Of a stretch of 64,000 nt of DNA, positions 16,132 to 25,689 are shown piece after piece. Made by a program: the position numbers and the translations under genes. The notes under the pieces are model-generated. The model was not told the origin of the DNA, searched no databases, and worked only from the letters and a program-made list of their open reading frames with translations. The first letter of the stretch is position 1. Each line of letters begins with the position of its first letter. The DNA is taken from assembly GCF_000935025.1 (NCBI RefSeq), contig NZ_CP010836.1:1240001-1304000 (forward strand). The letters are read 5' to 3'. This DNA comes from Sphingomonas hengshuiensis (GTDB taxonomy: Bacteria > Pseudomonadota > Alphaproteobacteria > Sphingomonadales > Sphingomonadaceae).

Positions 16132-17245
16132 TCAAGCCACGATGCCGCCGATCATCTCTAGAAGTGCGTGGGATTCGATGCGCGTCTTGCCCAGATGCCC
16201 GGAAACACGGCAGAGCGATTGCCCGCCATTGTGGCCCTGTCCGACGGGATAGACGAATTCGGGGCGGGACATCATGGCTGTCAGGACGAGTTCGAGATCG
16301 AGCTTTGGCGCCGTGATGTACACGAGACCGGGATATTTCTGTCCGGTCGCGTTGCTGGTCCAGACCTTTTGGTATTCGATCCGAGCGTCCACATTGGTTT
16401 GCAGGCCATTGTCCGCCAAATAGGTCAGGAACGTCCAGCGATTATCCTGTCCCATCACATCCCAGAACGAGATTGCCGACCGGTTGCCCTCGCCGAAGCT
16501 CAGGCCCAGCCAGGTCCAGTGGGCCTGGTTGACCACTGCAGCATTGCGCTGCAGGTCGGCCGGCGTCAGGCCAGCTGCGATACCCCATTGCCGATCGAAC
16601 CAGACCGCGTCCGAATTCACCGCATGGACTACGCCATCGATCGTGATCGTGCCTTTGGTGAGCATGTTGGGGAACGCGAACTCGTAGGAGTCGGTCCCCA
16701 GGAAGGGCAGCAGCCCGGTCGTGCCGTTGTACAGTTCGGCAGCCTGGGGGCGCATCACAACATCGACGCTGTTGTTGCCGTTTACGGCCTTGAACCGCAT
16801 TTCGGAACGGTCGCCGCTAAGAGCGCCGATGGACGAATAGACATGCATCTCCGTGGTCGAGGCACCCACTTTCGCTGACATGGCCTCGGCCGCCGCATAG
16901 GGCCTCCAGACGTCGACCGTGGCGTTCATCACCAGGAACTCGGTGCTGCTGCCCATCGGCGTGATACCCTGGTGCCATTCAAAACCCAGAATCTTGCCGC
17001 CGCTTTCAAAGGCGGCGTTGATGTACCAGGATTCCAGGAACGTGTTGGTGTGGCTGGCCAAATCCTTGGTGGTGTCGACGTACACCGGCGTGCCGAGTTG
17101 CTGCCGCGTCGACCCGTCCGGCTCGTCCGCTGCGGCCGCTGGCAAAGCGGGGGCAAGCGCGATCCCACCGAGGGCAAGGCCGCCGCCGATCAGCGTGCGG
17201 CGGCTCAGTTGGAGGCGGGACGCTGTTCGAATCGCGCGTGTGCAT
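16132..17245 (-). CDS. AttH/CrtC-like lipocalin-fold protein with a frameshifted Tat signal
   Basis: The long reading frame encodes a mature protein of about 330 residues with features of the AttH/hydroxyneurosporene-synthase (CrtC) family: AVWFDRQWG followed about 25 residues later by HWTWLGLSFGEGNRSAISFW. The family includes secreted hydratase-like lipocalin-fold enzymes. Upstream in the same frame is a clear twin-arginine signal, SRRTLIGGGLALGGIALAPA, but that frame has no ATG/GTG; the first standard codon is a TTG at 17145 inside the signal. An ATG at 17245 with AAAGG 8 nt upstream reads in another frame, and the two join if one base is removed near the GGG at 17217-17219. So either a one-base frameshift destroys the start or an unusual start is used. 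Divergent from tetR at 17574. Confidence 0.6.
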
Positions 17246-17400
17246 GTCTGGGCCTTTCATTTCGCGTTAGAGGTGAAGCGTAATTGGCCGCGTCTGGGCG
17301 GACGATGTGGTTTGTTCAGGCGAATTGGTTTCCGCCTGCCCTCGGCGGGCAATTCGGACAGGGGAGGTTCGGCAGAGGAGGGTGGTCTTCGCGCTGCTTG

Positions 17401-17452
17401 TCGCACGTGCGATCTCCTCGGTTCCGCGAAAATCCGTTCCTTGTCGGGAACG
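17401..17452. promoter_or_regulatory. Candidate operator palindromes in divergent promoter region
   Basis: In the 328-nt gap between the AttH-like gene and tetR lie a perfect palindrome TCGCACGTGCGA (17401-17412) and an inverted repeat CGTTCC-N6-GGAACG (17435-17452). Divergent TetR regulators often bind such sites to control both genes. Nothing else is evident in 17246-17573. Confidence 0.4.
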
Positions 17453-17573
17453 TTCGGTTGGCTATCAGCATAATTTATAGCACCATATTTCGCTACAGAG
17501 GTATTGCGAAACTCGATATCACTCGTCGCCGGCCCCAGCAAGGGTGCGGTCGAGCCCATCGGACGGAGACCAG

Positions 17574-18185
17574 ATGCCCAATCCCACTCTGAAAGGCGCG
17601 GTGCAGCCGGGGCGACCGCGTGATAAGGCGCTCGACGAAACGATCCTGCGAGTAACGCTCAAATTGCTGGCCGAAACTGGGCTTGAGAGCGTGACGATGG
17701 CCAAGATCTGCCGGCTCTCGGGCATTCCGGCAACCAGCATCTATCGGCGCTATCCGGATGCATACAGCGTCATCGTGGCGGCTATCGAACACGATCTGGA
17801 AATGATGCAGATGCGGTTGCCCGATCAGGGTTCGCTGCGGGCCGATCTGCTGGCCTTCGGCGAACTGATCGCCCGGACGCTGAACCAAGATCGGGCGCGC
17901 ATGCTGGCCGGCATGATCCTGCCCATGCACAAGGATCCGAGATTGGGCTTGCTGGTGGCACGCAAATTGGAGGACCTGCGGTCGCGGCTGTGGCGAAGCA
18001 TCGTCGAACGCGCGATCGAGCGCGGCGAATTGCACGGTGACGCCTTGAAAACGCAACCCCTCGATGAAGTCGCACAAATCATGATCTTCTATCAGGCAGT
18101 CGTCAGGCAGAAGCCGTCGACCCAGGACTTTCTTTGCGAGCTCATCGACAATGTCTTGATACCGGCGCTCGCATCGCGTCGCTGA
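17574..18185 (+). CDS. TetR/AcrR-family transcriptional regulator
   Basis: 203 residues. The N-terminal basic segment GRPRDKALDETILRVTLKLL and helix-turn-helix TMAKICRLSGIPATSIYRRY are typical TetR_N; the C-terminal domain (about 90-200) resembles the TetR_C_11-like helical bundle. ATG at 17574 is preceded by GGAGA, so an upstream in-frame start at 17544 is unlikely. It is divergent from the AttH-like gene and probably controls it and itself. Confidence 0.87.
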   Translation: MPNPTLKGAVQPGRPRDKALDETILRVTLKLLAETGLESVTMAKICRLSGIPATSIYRRYPDAYSVIVAAIEHDLEMMQMRLPDQGSLRADLLAFGELIARTLNQDRARMLAGMILPMHKDPRLGLLVARKLEDLRSRLWRSIVERAIERGELHGDALKTQPLDEVAQIMIFYQAVVRQKPSTQDFLCELIDNVLIPALASRR

Positions 18186-18268
18186 TCTGCGAAAGGCCGA
18201 TCGGCGCATACCAGCGGTTGGTTATCCTCGCCCGATTTCGTGCGATTCCTTCAGGGGCCATCCGGACC

Positions 18269-19150
18269 CTAGATCGCCTCTTGCTCATCGCGGGCGAACC
18301 AGCGCTGGATCAGGTTGCCGTCGCGCGGCGCTCGTTGAGCGTCTGCCGGCGGCGCCTGTTCGCCGTCTGGGGCGCTGCCGATCGGGCGACCATGGATGAT
18401 CCATCGCAGGATCAGCACCACCACCAGCATCAGCAGCAGCCACGGCCCGACATTGGCGAGGACCTGCGCCAGTTGCGACAGTGAGTTCTGGAGCGTCAGC
18501 CCGGCGTTGCGGAAGTTCGCGTCGGACGATCCCAGGCTGGTCAGCGCATTGCTCGATTCATAGGTGAGCAATAGGGGCGCATTGGCCAGCGTCTGCCCCT
18601 GGCTCGCCTCCATCTCGGCGATCGTGTCGAGCGCCGACTGGAGCCGCGCCGCGCGCGCCTGCGCCTCGGGGCCGGTCCCCGACCGGGCATTTTGGAGCTG
18701 GTCCTGAAGCCGCCGGATCACCGCGACGCTTCGCGCCGAGGCCGTCGAATCGGTTCCGGTCACTTCGGTATCGACCAGCACGCCGTCGGCGCTCGTCACA
18801 TTGCGCGTGACGGCGTCGCCATAGGCGCGCGCGATCAGCGGATCGGCGTTTATCGTGAGCACGGCGCGAATGTGGTTCGCGTCATCGACTCGATAGCGCA
18901 TCGAGAGAATCCGGCACCGTGCCGGGCCCAGCCGGTCGCATGCGTCGGCGTTCGATTGGAGCACGCCCTTCACGCGATTGCCAGGGAGGCGATAGGCATA
19001 GCGATAATCAAAGCCGGTGCCGGTCGACGCGAACGCTGCCGCATTTGCCGCCGAGGACAGGTCGGCGTCCCCGCCCTGTGGCGCCTTGGGGGAAAGATCG
19101 CCGCATCCGGAGAGCAGCGCGAGCGCCGCGAAAGCACAGACGAATCGCAT
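18269..19150 (-). CDS. DUF4349-like lipoprotein with C-terminal membrane segment
   Basis: 293 residues. The N-terminus MRFVCAFAALALLSGCGDL is a lipoprotein signal with lipobox LSGC (Cys about residue 16). The central part (FDYRYAYRLPGNRVKGVLQS, CDRLGPARCRILSMRYR) resembles DUF4349 proteins, followed by a coiled coil (about 160-205) and a membrane helix (PWLLLMLVVVLILRWIIHG, about 250-268) with a short charged tail. The start at 19150 is supported by GGGGGGA just upstream; the frame extends to 19204 without a better site. Function unknown; an envelope protein anchored at both ends. Confidence 0.7.
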   Translation of the reverse strand: MRFVCAFAALALLSGCGDLSPKAPQGGDADLSSAANAAAFASTGTGFDYRYAYRLPGNRVKGVLQSNADACDRLGPARCRILSMRYRVDDANHIRAVLTINADPLIARAYGDAVTRNVTSADGVLVDTEVTGTDSTASARSVAVIRRLQDQLQNARSGTGPEAQARAARLQSALDTIAEMEASQGQTLANAPLLLTYESSNALTSLGSSDANFRNAGLTLQNSLSQLAQVLANVGPWLLLMLVVVLILRWIIHGRPIGSAPDGEQAPPADAQRAPRDGNLIQRWFARDEQEAI

Positions 19151-19260
19151 TGCGTCCCCCCAGGTTCGTTGCGCTTTGTTAACCATTTTTGGTGCGTTCC
19201 CCAAATCGGCGCGACACCGGGTCTGTTCCCTTTCGGGAAAGCGCTGCTATCGGTGGGCGG

Positions 19261-21501
19261 ATGGCACTCGACACCGAACTCCTCGATCCCGCCGGCCCCA
19301 CCGACGTTCCCTTCGATAGCGCGCTGTCGGAGCGCTACCTCGTCTATGCGATGTCGACGATCACCGCGCGATCGCTGCCCGATGTGCGCGACGGGCTGAA
19401 GCCGGTGCATCGCCGGCTGCTATGGGCGATGCGGCTGCTCAAGCTCGACCCTGCGTCGGGCTACAAGAAGTGCGCGCGCGTCGTCGGCGACGTGATCGGT
19501 AAATATCATCCGCATGGCGACCAGTCGGTCTATGACGCGATGGTCCGCCTCGCCCAGACCTTTGCGCTGCGCTATCCGCTGGTCGACGGGCAGGGCAATT
19601 TCGGCAATATCGACGGCGATAACGCCGCGGCCTATCGCTATACCGAGGCGCGGCTGACTCAGGTCGCGATCGACCTGATGGACGGGCTGGACGAAAGCGC
19701 CGTCGATTTTCGCCAGACCTATAATGGCGAGGATGAAGAGCCCGAGCTGTTCCCGGGGCTGTTCCCCAATCTGCTCGCCAATGGCGCCGCGGGGATCGCG
19801 GTCGGCATGGCCACGTCGATTCCGCCGCACAACGCCGCCGAACTGATCGCGGCGGCGGTCGCGTTGATCGACAATCCGCAGGCGAACGTGCTCGATCATG
19901 TCCGCGGCCCCGATTTCCCGACCGGCGGTGTCGTCGTCGACAGTCCGGCAGCCATCGCCGAATCCTACGCCACCGGGCGCGGCAGTTTCCGCGTACGCGC
20001 AAAGATCGAGAAGGTCTCGGAAAAGGGCGGGGGCTGGCACCTGATCGTGTCCGAAATCCCGTACGGCGTGCAGAAGGGCAAGCTGATCGAGGCGATTGCC
20101 GAGCTGATCAACGACAAGAAGCTTCCGATCCTGGGCGATGTTCGTGATGAATCCGCCGACGATGTCCGCATCGTGCTGGAGCCGCGCAGCCGCACCGTCG
20201 ATGCCGACACGCTGATGGAGAGCGTGTACCGCCTCTCCGACCTCGAAGTCCGGGTGCCGCTCAACCTCAACGTGCTCGACGCGCGGCATACCCCGCGCGT
20301 GATGAGCTTGCACGAGGCGCTGAGCCAGTGGCTCGAGCACCAGTTCATCGTGCTGCGGCGCAAGTCCGAGCATCGGCTGAGCAAGATCGCCGATCGGCTG
20401 GAGTTGGTCGGCGGCTATATCATCGCATTCCTCAACCTCGATCGCGTGATCGAGATCATCCGCACCGAGGATGAGCCCAAGCCGGTGATGATCGCCGAAT
20501 TCGCGCTCAATGACCGCCAGGCCGAGGCGATCCTCAACATGCGGCTGCGCTCGCTGCGGCGGCTCGAGGAAATGGAACTGCGCCGCGAGCAGGACGCGCT
20601 GGAAAAGGAGAAGGGCGAGCTGGAGCTGCTGCTCTCGTCCGACGCACGCCAGCGGACGCGGATGAAGCGCGACCTCGGCAAGCTGCTCGTGCGCTATGGC
20701 CAGGATACCCCGCTCGGCGCGCGGCGCACCCAGGTCCGCGAAGCCGGCCCCACGCGCGAAATCCCGCTGGAGGCGATGATCGAGCGCGAGCCGATCACCG
20801 TCATCCTGTCGCAGCGCGGCTGGATCCGGGCGATGCGCGGGCATGTCGATCTCGCCTCGGCGGAGACACTCAAGTTCAAGGAAGGCGACGGTCCGCTCTT
20901 CTCCTTCCATGCGCAGACGACCGACAAGCTGCTGCTCGCCGCCGACAATGGGCGCTTCTACACGCTGGGCGGAGACAAGCTGCCCGGTGGGCGGGGATTT
21001 GGCGAGCCGGTGCGGCTGATCGTCGACCTGGAGGGCGAACGCGGTGTCGTTGCGCTCCTCCCGGTGTCGACGGCGGCACGGCTGTTGGTCGCGGCCAGCG
21101 ACGGGCGGGGCTTCATCGTCGCCGCGCAGGACGTCGTGGCGGAAACCCGCAAGGGCAAGCAGGTGATGTCGCCACGCCCCGGCGCGGTGCTCAAGCTGGT
21201 CCGCCCGATCGCTCCTGATCATGACGCGGTCGCGGCGATCGGCGACAATCGCAAGATGCTCGTCTTCCCGCTGACCGAAGTCGCCGAGATGGCGCGCGGG
21301 CAGGGGGTCCAGCTCCAGCGCTTCCGCGACGGCGGGCTGTCGGATGCGATCACGTTCCGGATGGAAGAAGGGCTGAGCTGGGCGATGGGCGGCGACACCG
21401 GTCGTACGCGGACCGAAAGCGACCTCAGCCCCTGGCGTGCGGCGCGGGGCGCGGCAGGCCGGATGCCCCCAACCGGCTTCCCGCGCGACAACAAATTTTG
21501 A
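19261..21501 (+). CDS. parC: DNA topoisomerase IV subunit A
   Basis: 746 residues; with ParE it decatenates daughter chromosomes. The N-terminal domain has RSLPDVRDGLKPVHRRLLWA and the quinolone-resistance region GDVIGKYHPHGDQSVYDAMV. The active-site Tyr is in AAYRYTEARLT. The coiled-coil tower and C-terminal beta-pinwheel follow (KQVMSPRPGAVLKLVRP). The residue at the E. coli Ser80 position is Gln and that at Glu84 is Asp, which I believe is usual for ParC in this class rather than a resistance mutation. Start at 19261 (MALDTELL); an upstream in-frame GTG at 19189 is not supported. Confidence 0.96.
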   Translation: MALDTELLDPAGPTDVPFDSALSERYLVYAMSTITARSLPDVRDGLKPVHRRLLWAMRLLKLDPASGYKKCARVVGDVIGKYHPHGDQSVYDAMVRLAQTFALRYPLVDGQGNFGNIDGDNAAAYRYTEARLTQVAIDLMDGLDESAVDFRQTYNGEDEEPELFPGLFPNLLANGAAGIAVGMATSIPPHNAAELIAAAVALIDNPQANVLDHVRGPDFPTGGVVVDSPAAIAESYATGRGSFRVRAKIEKVSEKGGGWHLIVSEIPYGVQKGKLIEAIAELINDKKLPILGDVRDESADDVRIVLEPRSRTVDADTLMESVYRLSDLEVRVPLNLNVLDARHTPRVMSLHEALSQWLEHQFIVLRRKSEHRLSKIADRLELVGGYIIAFLNLDRVIEIIRTEDEPKPVMIAEFALNDRQAEAILNMRLRSLRRLEEMELRREQDALEKEKGELELLLSSDARQRTRMKRDLGKLLVRYGQDTPLGARRTQVREAGPTREIPLEAMIEREPITVILSQRGWIRAMRGHVDLASAETLKFKEGDGPLFSFHAQTTDKLLLAADNGRFYTLGGDKLPGGRGFGEPVRLIVDLEGERGVVALLPVSTAARLLVAASDGRGFIVAAQDVVAETRKGKQVMSPRPGAVLKLVRPIAPDHDAVAAIGDNRKMLVFPLTEVAEMARGQGVQLQRFRDGGLSDAITFRMEEGLSWAMGGDTGRTRTESDLSPWRAARGAAGRMPPTGFPRDNKF

Positions 21502-21534
21502 TGAACGGGATGGTCTGCCTGGTTATCGTTATTT

Positions 21535-21560
21535 TAGGACGATTTAACGAATTTGTCCTA
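21535..21560. promoter_or_regulatory. Inverted repeat before the GGDEF-EAL gene
   Basis: TAGGAC (21535-21540) and GTCCTA (21555-21560) form an inverted repeat with a 14-nt AT-rich centre, ending 11 nt before the start codon at 21572. It could be an operator or a translational hairpin. Confidence 0.3.
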
Positions 21561-21571
21561 GTCAAAGCCTG

Positions 21572-23287
21572 ATGGCGTTCCGGCGGCCCAAAGCTTTTTT
21601 CTCGACTCCGGCTGCGCCACCGCCGCCGGCCAGTGATCCCGTGGCATTTGGCCCCGGCGACAGCGGTATGCTGCTCGACCTGTTGCCCGTCCCTGCGGCG
21701 GTGCTGCTGCTCCAGGAGGATGCGCTCCAGATCGAGTCGGTCAACAAGCCGTTTCGGGTGGCAGGGCTGGGCATCGTCGGCAGCGATTCGCCTGTCATAA
21801 CGCTGCTCGGGGCCCGCATCCTCCGCTTTCTCGAATCCGGCGACACGCGGTGTGAGATCTCGTGGCAATTCGGCGACGAAGTCGACTGCCGCCATTTCCG
21901 GGTATTGCTCGCGCGGCGGGCAGTCGATCGGCGGCACAAGCGCTGTCTCGCGACGTTGGTCGACCAGACGTCGGAACTGCGCACCGAATATAGCCTGCGT
22001 CGCGAAATGGCGACCGACAGCCTTACCGGACTGTCCAACCGTGCCGGGTTCAGCGACCAGCTGGAGGCCCTGATCGGCCCGCACAATGCCAAGGGGTTCG
22101 CCGTGCTCGTGGTGAACCTCGATCGCTTCAGTCGAGTCAATGCCTGTGTCGGCGGCCTTGCCGGGGACGAGCTGCTGATTTCGGTCGCGCGCCGGCTGAA
22201 GGGTGCGCTGCGCGGGCACGACACGCTCGCCCGGTTGGGCGGAGACGAGTTCGGCGTGCTCATCACGCTGGACGATGGTGCCGAAGACGCGCTTCAGGTC
22301 GCGAAGCGAATCCAGGGCGCGCTCGCGGCGCCGTTCCGCCTCTCCGATTTCGAAATCCGCATCGAATGCTCGATCGGGATCGCAATGGGCGCCGATAGCG
22401 AGGGCGACCCCGAGGACCTGATCCGCAACGGGCAGTTCGCGGTAAAGCGCGCCAAGAGCAGCGGCCGCACCGAAGTGTATCACACCCGCGCATTCGATAT
22501 CGCCCGCGAACAATTCGGAATGGAGTCCGAACTGCGTCGCGCGATCGAAAATGGCGACATGACGCTCAGCTTCCAGCCGATCTGCGACCTTGCCTCCGGG
22601 CGCATCACCGCGTTCGAGGCGCTTGCGCGCTGGACGACCGAGGAGGGGATCAAGCTGTCGCCCAACGATTTCATCCCCGTCGCGGAGGAATCGGGGCTGA
22701 TCGTTCCGCTCGGGCGCTGGGCGATGGAGGAGGCTGCGCGGACGCTGGCGGCATGGGATCGCTCGGCGGGCGGCGATTGCGGCGTGAAGGTCGCGGTCAA
22801 TCTGTCCGCGATCCAGCTCCAGCGCGACCAGATTCCGGCGATGGTCAAGATCGCGCTCGACCGCCACGGCATTTCGGGCGCGCGCGTGACGCTTGAGCTT
22901 ACCGAAAGCGCACTCGTCAGCGATCCCGACCGGATCAGCCGGACGCTGATGGCGCTCAAGGATTTGGGCACCACGCTGGCGATGGACGATTTCGGCACCG
23001 GCTATTCGAACCTCGCCTATCTCCAGAAGCTGCCGATCGACTTGCTCAAGATCGACCGTAGTTTCGTGTCGGGCATGCTGGCCGATCGCGACAAGGTGGC
23101 GATCGTCCGCGCGATCCTCAGTCTCGCGCAGGCGCTGGGGATGCAGACGACCGCCGAGGGGATCGAGACCAACGAACTGGCGCAGACGCTTGCCGCGCTC
23201 GGTTGCACCTATGGTCAGGGATTCCTCTATGCGCGCCCGCTCGAGGAGCGCGCCGCCTACGACTTCCTGATGGCGTCGCGGGCCTGA
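21572..23287 (+). CDS. GGDEF-EAL cyclic-di-GMP protein, soluble
   Basis: 571 residues with no membrane segment. Residues about 28-135 form a PAS-like sensor region (MLLDLLPVPAAVLLLQEDAL), then a GGDEF domain (about 140-305, motif ARLGGDEFGVL near 222) and an EAL domain (about 315-565) with EALARWTT, NLSAIQ, ELTES, DDFGTGYSNL, KIDRSF and EGIET all intact. Probably a c-di-GMP phosphodiesterase with a regulatory or active cyclase half. It overlaps the 3' end of the convergent cca gene by about 31 nt. Confidence 0.9.
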   Translation: MAFRRPKAFFSTPAAPPPPASDPVAFGPGDSGMLLDLLPVPAAVLLLQEDALQIESVNKPFRVAGLGIVGSDSPVITLLGARILRFLESGDTRCEISWQFGDEVDCRHFRVLLARRAVDRRHKRCLATLVDQTSELRTEYSLRREMATDSLTGLSNRAGFSDQLEALIGPHNAKGFAVLVVNLDRFSRVNACVGGLAGDELLISVARRLKGALRGHDTLARLGGDEFGVLITLDDGAEDALQVAKRIQGALAAPFRLSDFEIRIECSIGIAMGADSEGDPEDLIRNGQFAVKRAKSSGRTEVYHTRAFDIAREQFGMESELRRAIENGDMTLSFQPICDLASGRITAFEALARWTTEEGIKLSPNDFIPVAEESGLIVPLGRWAMEEAARTLAAWDRSAGGDCGVKVAVNLSAIQLQRDQIPAMVKIALDRHGISGARVTLELTESALVSDPDRISRTLMALKDLGTTLAMDDFGTGYSNLAYLQKLPIDLLKIDRSFVSGMLADRDKVAIVRAILSLAQALGMQTTAEGIETNELAQTLAALGCTYGQGFLYARPLEERAAYDFLMASRA

Positions 23288-24480
23288 GCGACTGCTGCGT
23301 CGGCGATCTGCTCGACGCGCGCTGTGTCGGGAAAGCCTTCCGCGACCCACTGCGCCTTCACGGCGTTGAGCATCCGCGCGACGTCGGGGCCTGCCTGTAT
23401 CCCGCGCGCGACAATCGCGCCGCCGCCCATCGGGAACACCGGCACCTCCCAGTCGCGCAGGTGGCGGACCGCGGCCACCATATCTGCCAGCGGTCGGTCG
23501 GACAGCAGCAACAGGTCGATCGCTCCCTCCGTGCCGAGCAGGTACGCCAGCGCCTCCGCCGATTCGGCTTGCTGCGATCGCGCGGGGCGCGCGAGGCGCT
23601 CGCGCTGGAGCTTCGAGAGCTTGAGCCGCGCGCCGACCGATTCGGCGGTCTTGGCGTCGCCCGGGAGCAGCGCGAATAGCCGTCGGATCGCATGCGCCGG
23701 GGTGTCTGATGCCGCCTCGCGCTCGGCCAGCCTGGCGAGCCGCGCGACGCCCTCGGCGCCGAACTCGGGCAGCACGGGGGCGAAGATGCCGTGCTCGACC
23801 ATCACCCCCGCAACGCGCACCGCATCGCGCGCGACCAGCAGCTTGAGCAGTTCGTCGGCGACGCGCTCGCGCGACAGCGCCATCAGGTCCTTTGCGCGCT
23901 GGGTGCAGGCGTCGAGCCCGGCGGGGTCCGCGATATCGCCGAACCGCGCGAGGAAGCGGAAGAAGCGCAGGATTCGCAGATGATCCTCGGCGATTCGCCG
24001 AAGCGGGTCGCCGATGAACCGCACGTGCCGCCGCTCGAGGTCGGCGATGCCGTCGAAATAATCGAACAACGCGCCGCTCAGCGGATCGGCATAGAGCGCG
24101 TTCATCGTGAAATCGCGGCGTGCCGCGTCTTCGCGCCAATCGTCGGTGAAGGCGACGGTGGCGTGGCGCCCATCGGTGCTAACGTCGCGGCGCAGGGTGG
24201 TCACTTCCACCGGTCCGCTCTCCAGCACCGCCGTAACCGTCCCGTGCGCAAGCCCTGTCGGGACGACGCGGATGCGCGCATCCTCCAGCAGCCCGATCAC
24301 CGTCTCCGGCGCGTGGCGAGTCGCGATGTCGATATCGGCTACGTCCACGCCGATCAGCGTGTCGCGCACCGCGCCGCCGACGAAGCGCGCCATGCCCTGC
24401 TCGGCGCCCAGCACGTGGGCGAGCGATTCGAGCCCCGGTCGATCGCGCCAGGTTGCGGCGGGAAGGATCAGCGCGCCCAT
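23257..24480 (-). CDS. cca: CCA tRNA nucleotidyltransferase
   Basis: 407 residues. A class II nucleotidyltransferase that builds or repairs the 3' CCA of tRNAs. ARFVGGAVRDTLIGV and the metal-binding DIDIAT are the catalytic motifs; RRDFTMNALYAD and RFIGDPLRRIAEDHLRILRFFRF follow as in bacterial Cca/PcnB family enzymes. A poly(A) polymerase role cannot be excluded by sequence alone. The start at 24480 overlaps the nudix gene stop by 13 nt, so it is the third gene of the DUF1285-nudix-cca operon. Confidence 0.93.
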   Translation of the reverse strand: MGALILPAATWRDRPGLESLAHVLGAEQGMARFVGGAVRDTLIGVDVADIDIATRHAPETVIGLLEDARIRVVPTGLAHGTVTAVLESGPVEVTTLRRDVSTDGRHATVAFTDDWREDAARRDFTMNALYADPLSGALFDYFDGIADLERRHVRFIGDPLRRIAEDHLRILRFFRFLARFGDIADPAGLDACTQRAKDLMALSRERVADELLKLLVARDAVRVAGVMVEHGIFAPVLPEFGAEGVARLARLAEREAASDTPAHAIRRLFALLPGDAKTAESVGARLKLSKLQRERLARPARSQQAESAEALAYLLGTEGAIDLLLLSDRPLADMVAAVRHLRDWEVPVFPMGGGAIVARGIQAGPDVARMLNAVKAQWVAEGFPDTARVEQIADAAVAQARDAIRKS

Positions 24481-25061
24481 TGCAGCCGCCGCGACAGATT
24501 GACGAGCATCGCGGCGGTCGCGCCCCAGATCCGCCGGTCGCCCCACAGGATTTCGTAATAGCGCCGCTCGCGGCCCTGATAGAGGGCGCGCGCCTCGATA
24601 TGGTTCGCAGCGTCCAGGACGAAGGCGAGCGGCACTTCGAATACCGCCGCCACCTCGGCCTCCGCAGGAGCCAGCGTCAGCCCCGGGGGTATCACGCCGA
24701 TCACCGGGGTCACGTCGAATCCCGTGATCGTGCGATAGCGCTCGACCGTGCCGACGACCTGGACGGTGTGCGGCGGCAGTGCGATTTCCTCCTCGGCCTC
24801 GCGTAGCGCGGCATCCACCGGCCCGGCATCACCGGGATCGATTCGCCCCCCGGGGAACGCGATCTGACCGGCATGATTGCGCAGCGTGTCGGTGCGCTGG
24901 GTCAGGATCAGCCCCGGCTCGCGCTGGTCGGTCACCGCGACCAGCACCGCCGCCGCGCGGCCCGCCACCTCGGGGTCATAGTCATGATGGTCGCCGCGCA
25001 GGAAGGCTTCCGTGCCGTTGCTCCCGGCCAGCGCGACGCGCAGCCGCTCGGCCAGCGTCAT
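24468..25061 (-). CDS. NUDIX hydrolase, CoA pyrophosphatase type
   Basis: 197 residues. The nudix box reads GGRIDPGDAGPVDAALREAE followed by EEI, and the preceding LTQRTDTLRNHAGQIAFPGG is the extra CoA-pyrophosphatase (NudL-like) signature. It probably cleaves CoA or related dinucleotides to phosphopantetheine and ADP. The ATG at 25061 overlaps the upstream stop codon (ATGA), indicating translational coupling; the open frame continues far upstream without meaning. Confidence 0.92.
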   Translation of the reverse strand: MTLAERLRVALAGSNGTEAFLRGDHHDYDPEVAGRAAAVLVAVTDQREPGLILTQRTDTLRNHAGQIAFPGGRIDPGDAGPVDAALREAEEEIALPPHTVQVVGTVERYRTITGFDVTPVIGVIPPGLTLAPAEAEVAAVFEVPLAFVLDAANHIEARALYQGRERRYYEILWGDRRIWGATAAMLVNLSRRLQWAR

Positions 25062-25624
25062 GGATGGGGCTCCAGCGCAAAGAATGCGCCGTTGCTCCAC
25101 ACGCCCGCCGGGGCGCTGCCATTGGCGAGCGCGATCTGGGCGAGTTCGTAATAGACCGACCGCGCCACCAGCGCCTCCAGCCCGCGGCGGACGTGGAGAT
25201 AGGGGCGGGGGCCGTCCTCGCGCGCCTCGAATCGCAATGCATTGGCCGGCCCAGCGCTCACCAGGTCGCCGGTGTTCAGCCGGAAGCCCAGTTTCATCGC
25301 GGCGCCTTCGCCCTCGGCCTTCATCTCCACCGCCTGGAACGGTGCATCCTCCACGTCGATGTCGAGCTTCTCGACCGGGGTGACCAGCACGAATCGGCCA
25401 TCGGGCTCGCGCCGCAGGATCGTCGAGAACAGCTTGACCATCGCGGGGCGCCCGATCGGCGAACCCTGATGATACCAGGTTCCGTCGCGCGCGATTCGCA
25501 TGTCGCTGTTCCCGCAATGCGCCGGGTTCCAGCTCTCGACCGGGGGCAGCCGGTTCTCCTCGGCGAGACGCGCGATCTCGGCGAGGGACAGGTTTGCGAA
25601 GTCGAACGGGGGCGGTGTGGGCAT
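25058..25624 (-). CDS. DUF1285 family protein
   Basis: 188 residues matching the DUF1285 pattern: CGNSDMRIARDGTWYHQGSP, LVTPVEKLDIDVEDAPFQAV and a C-terminal region with VWSNGAFFALEP. Function unknown; in alphaproteobacteria it is commonly the neighbour of a CoA pyrophosphatase and cca, as here, suggesting a housekeeping role. First gene of the three-gene operon. Confidence 0.9.
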   Translation of the reverse strand: MPTPPPFDFANLSLAEIARLAEENRLPPVESWNPAHCGNSDMRIARDGTWYHQGSPIGRPAMVKLFSTILRREPDGRFVLVTPVEKLDIDVEDAPFQAVEMKAEGEGAAMKLGFRLNTGDLVSAGPANALRFEAREDGPRPYLHVRRGLEALVARSVYYELAQIALANGSAPAGVWSNGAFFALEPHP

Positions 25625-25689
25625 GGCGCCTCGTTAGGCCAGCCGGGGCCGTTGCGCAAAGGTACGGGATTCCCGGAGATTCGTCGAGG

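Noticed and set aside
15764..16135. Minus-strand reading frame of 123 codons containing GGEGGIRTLGTLTSS
   Set aside because: It is antisense to tRNA-Ser; this peptide is a well-known spurious translation of serine tRNA genes.
19261..21501. Quinolone-resistance substitution in ParC (Gln at the E. coli Ser80 position)
   Set aside because: The segment HPHGDQSVYDA appears to be the normal form in alphaproteobacterial ParC, so it is not evidence of acquired resistance.
21425..24139. 904-codon minus-strand frame across parC end, GGDEF-EAL and part of cca
   Set aside because: It overlaps three well-supported genes and has shadow composition.
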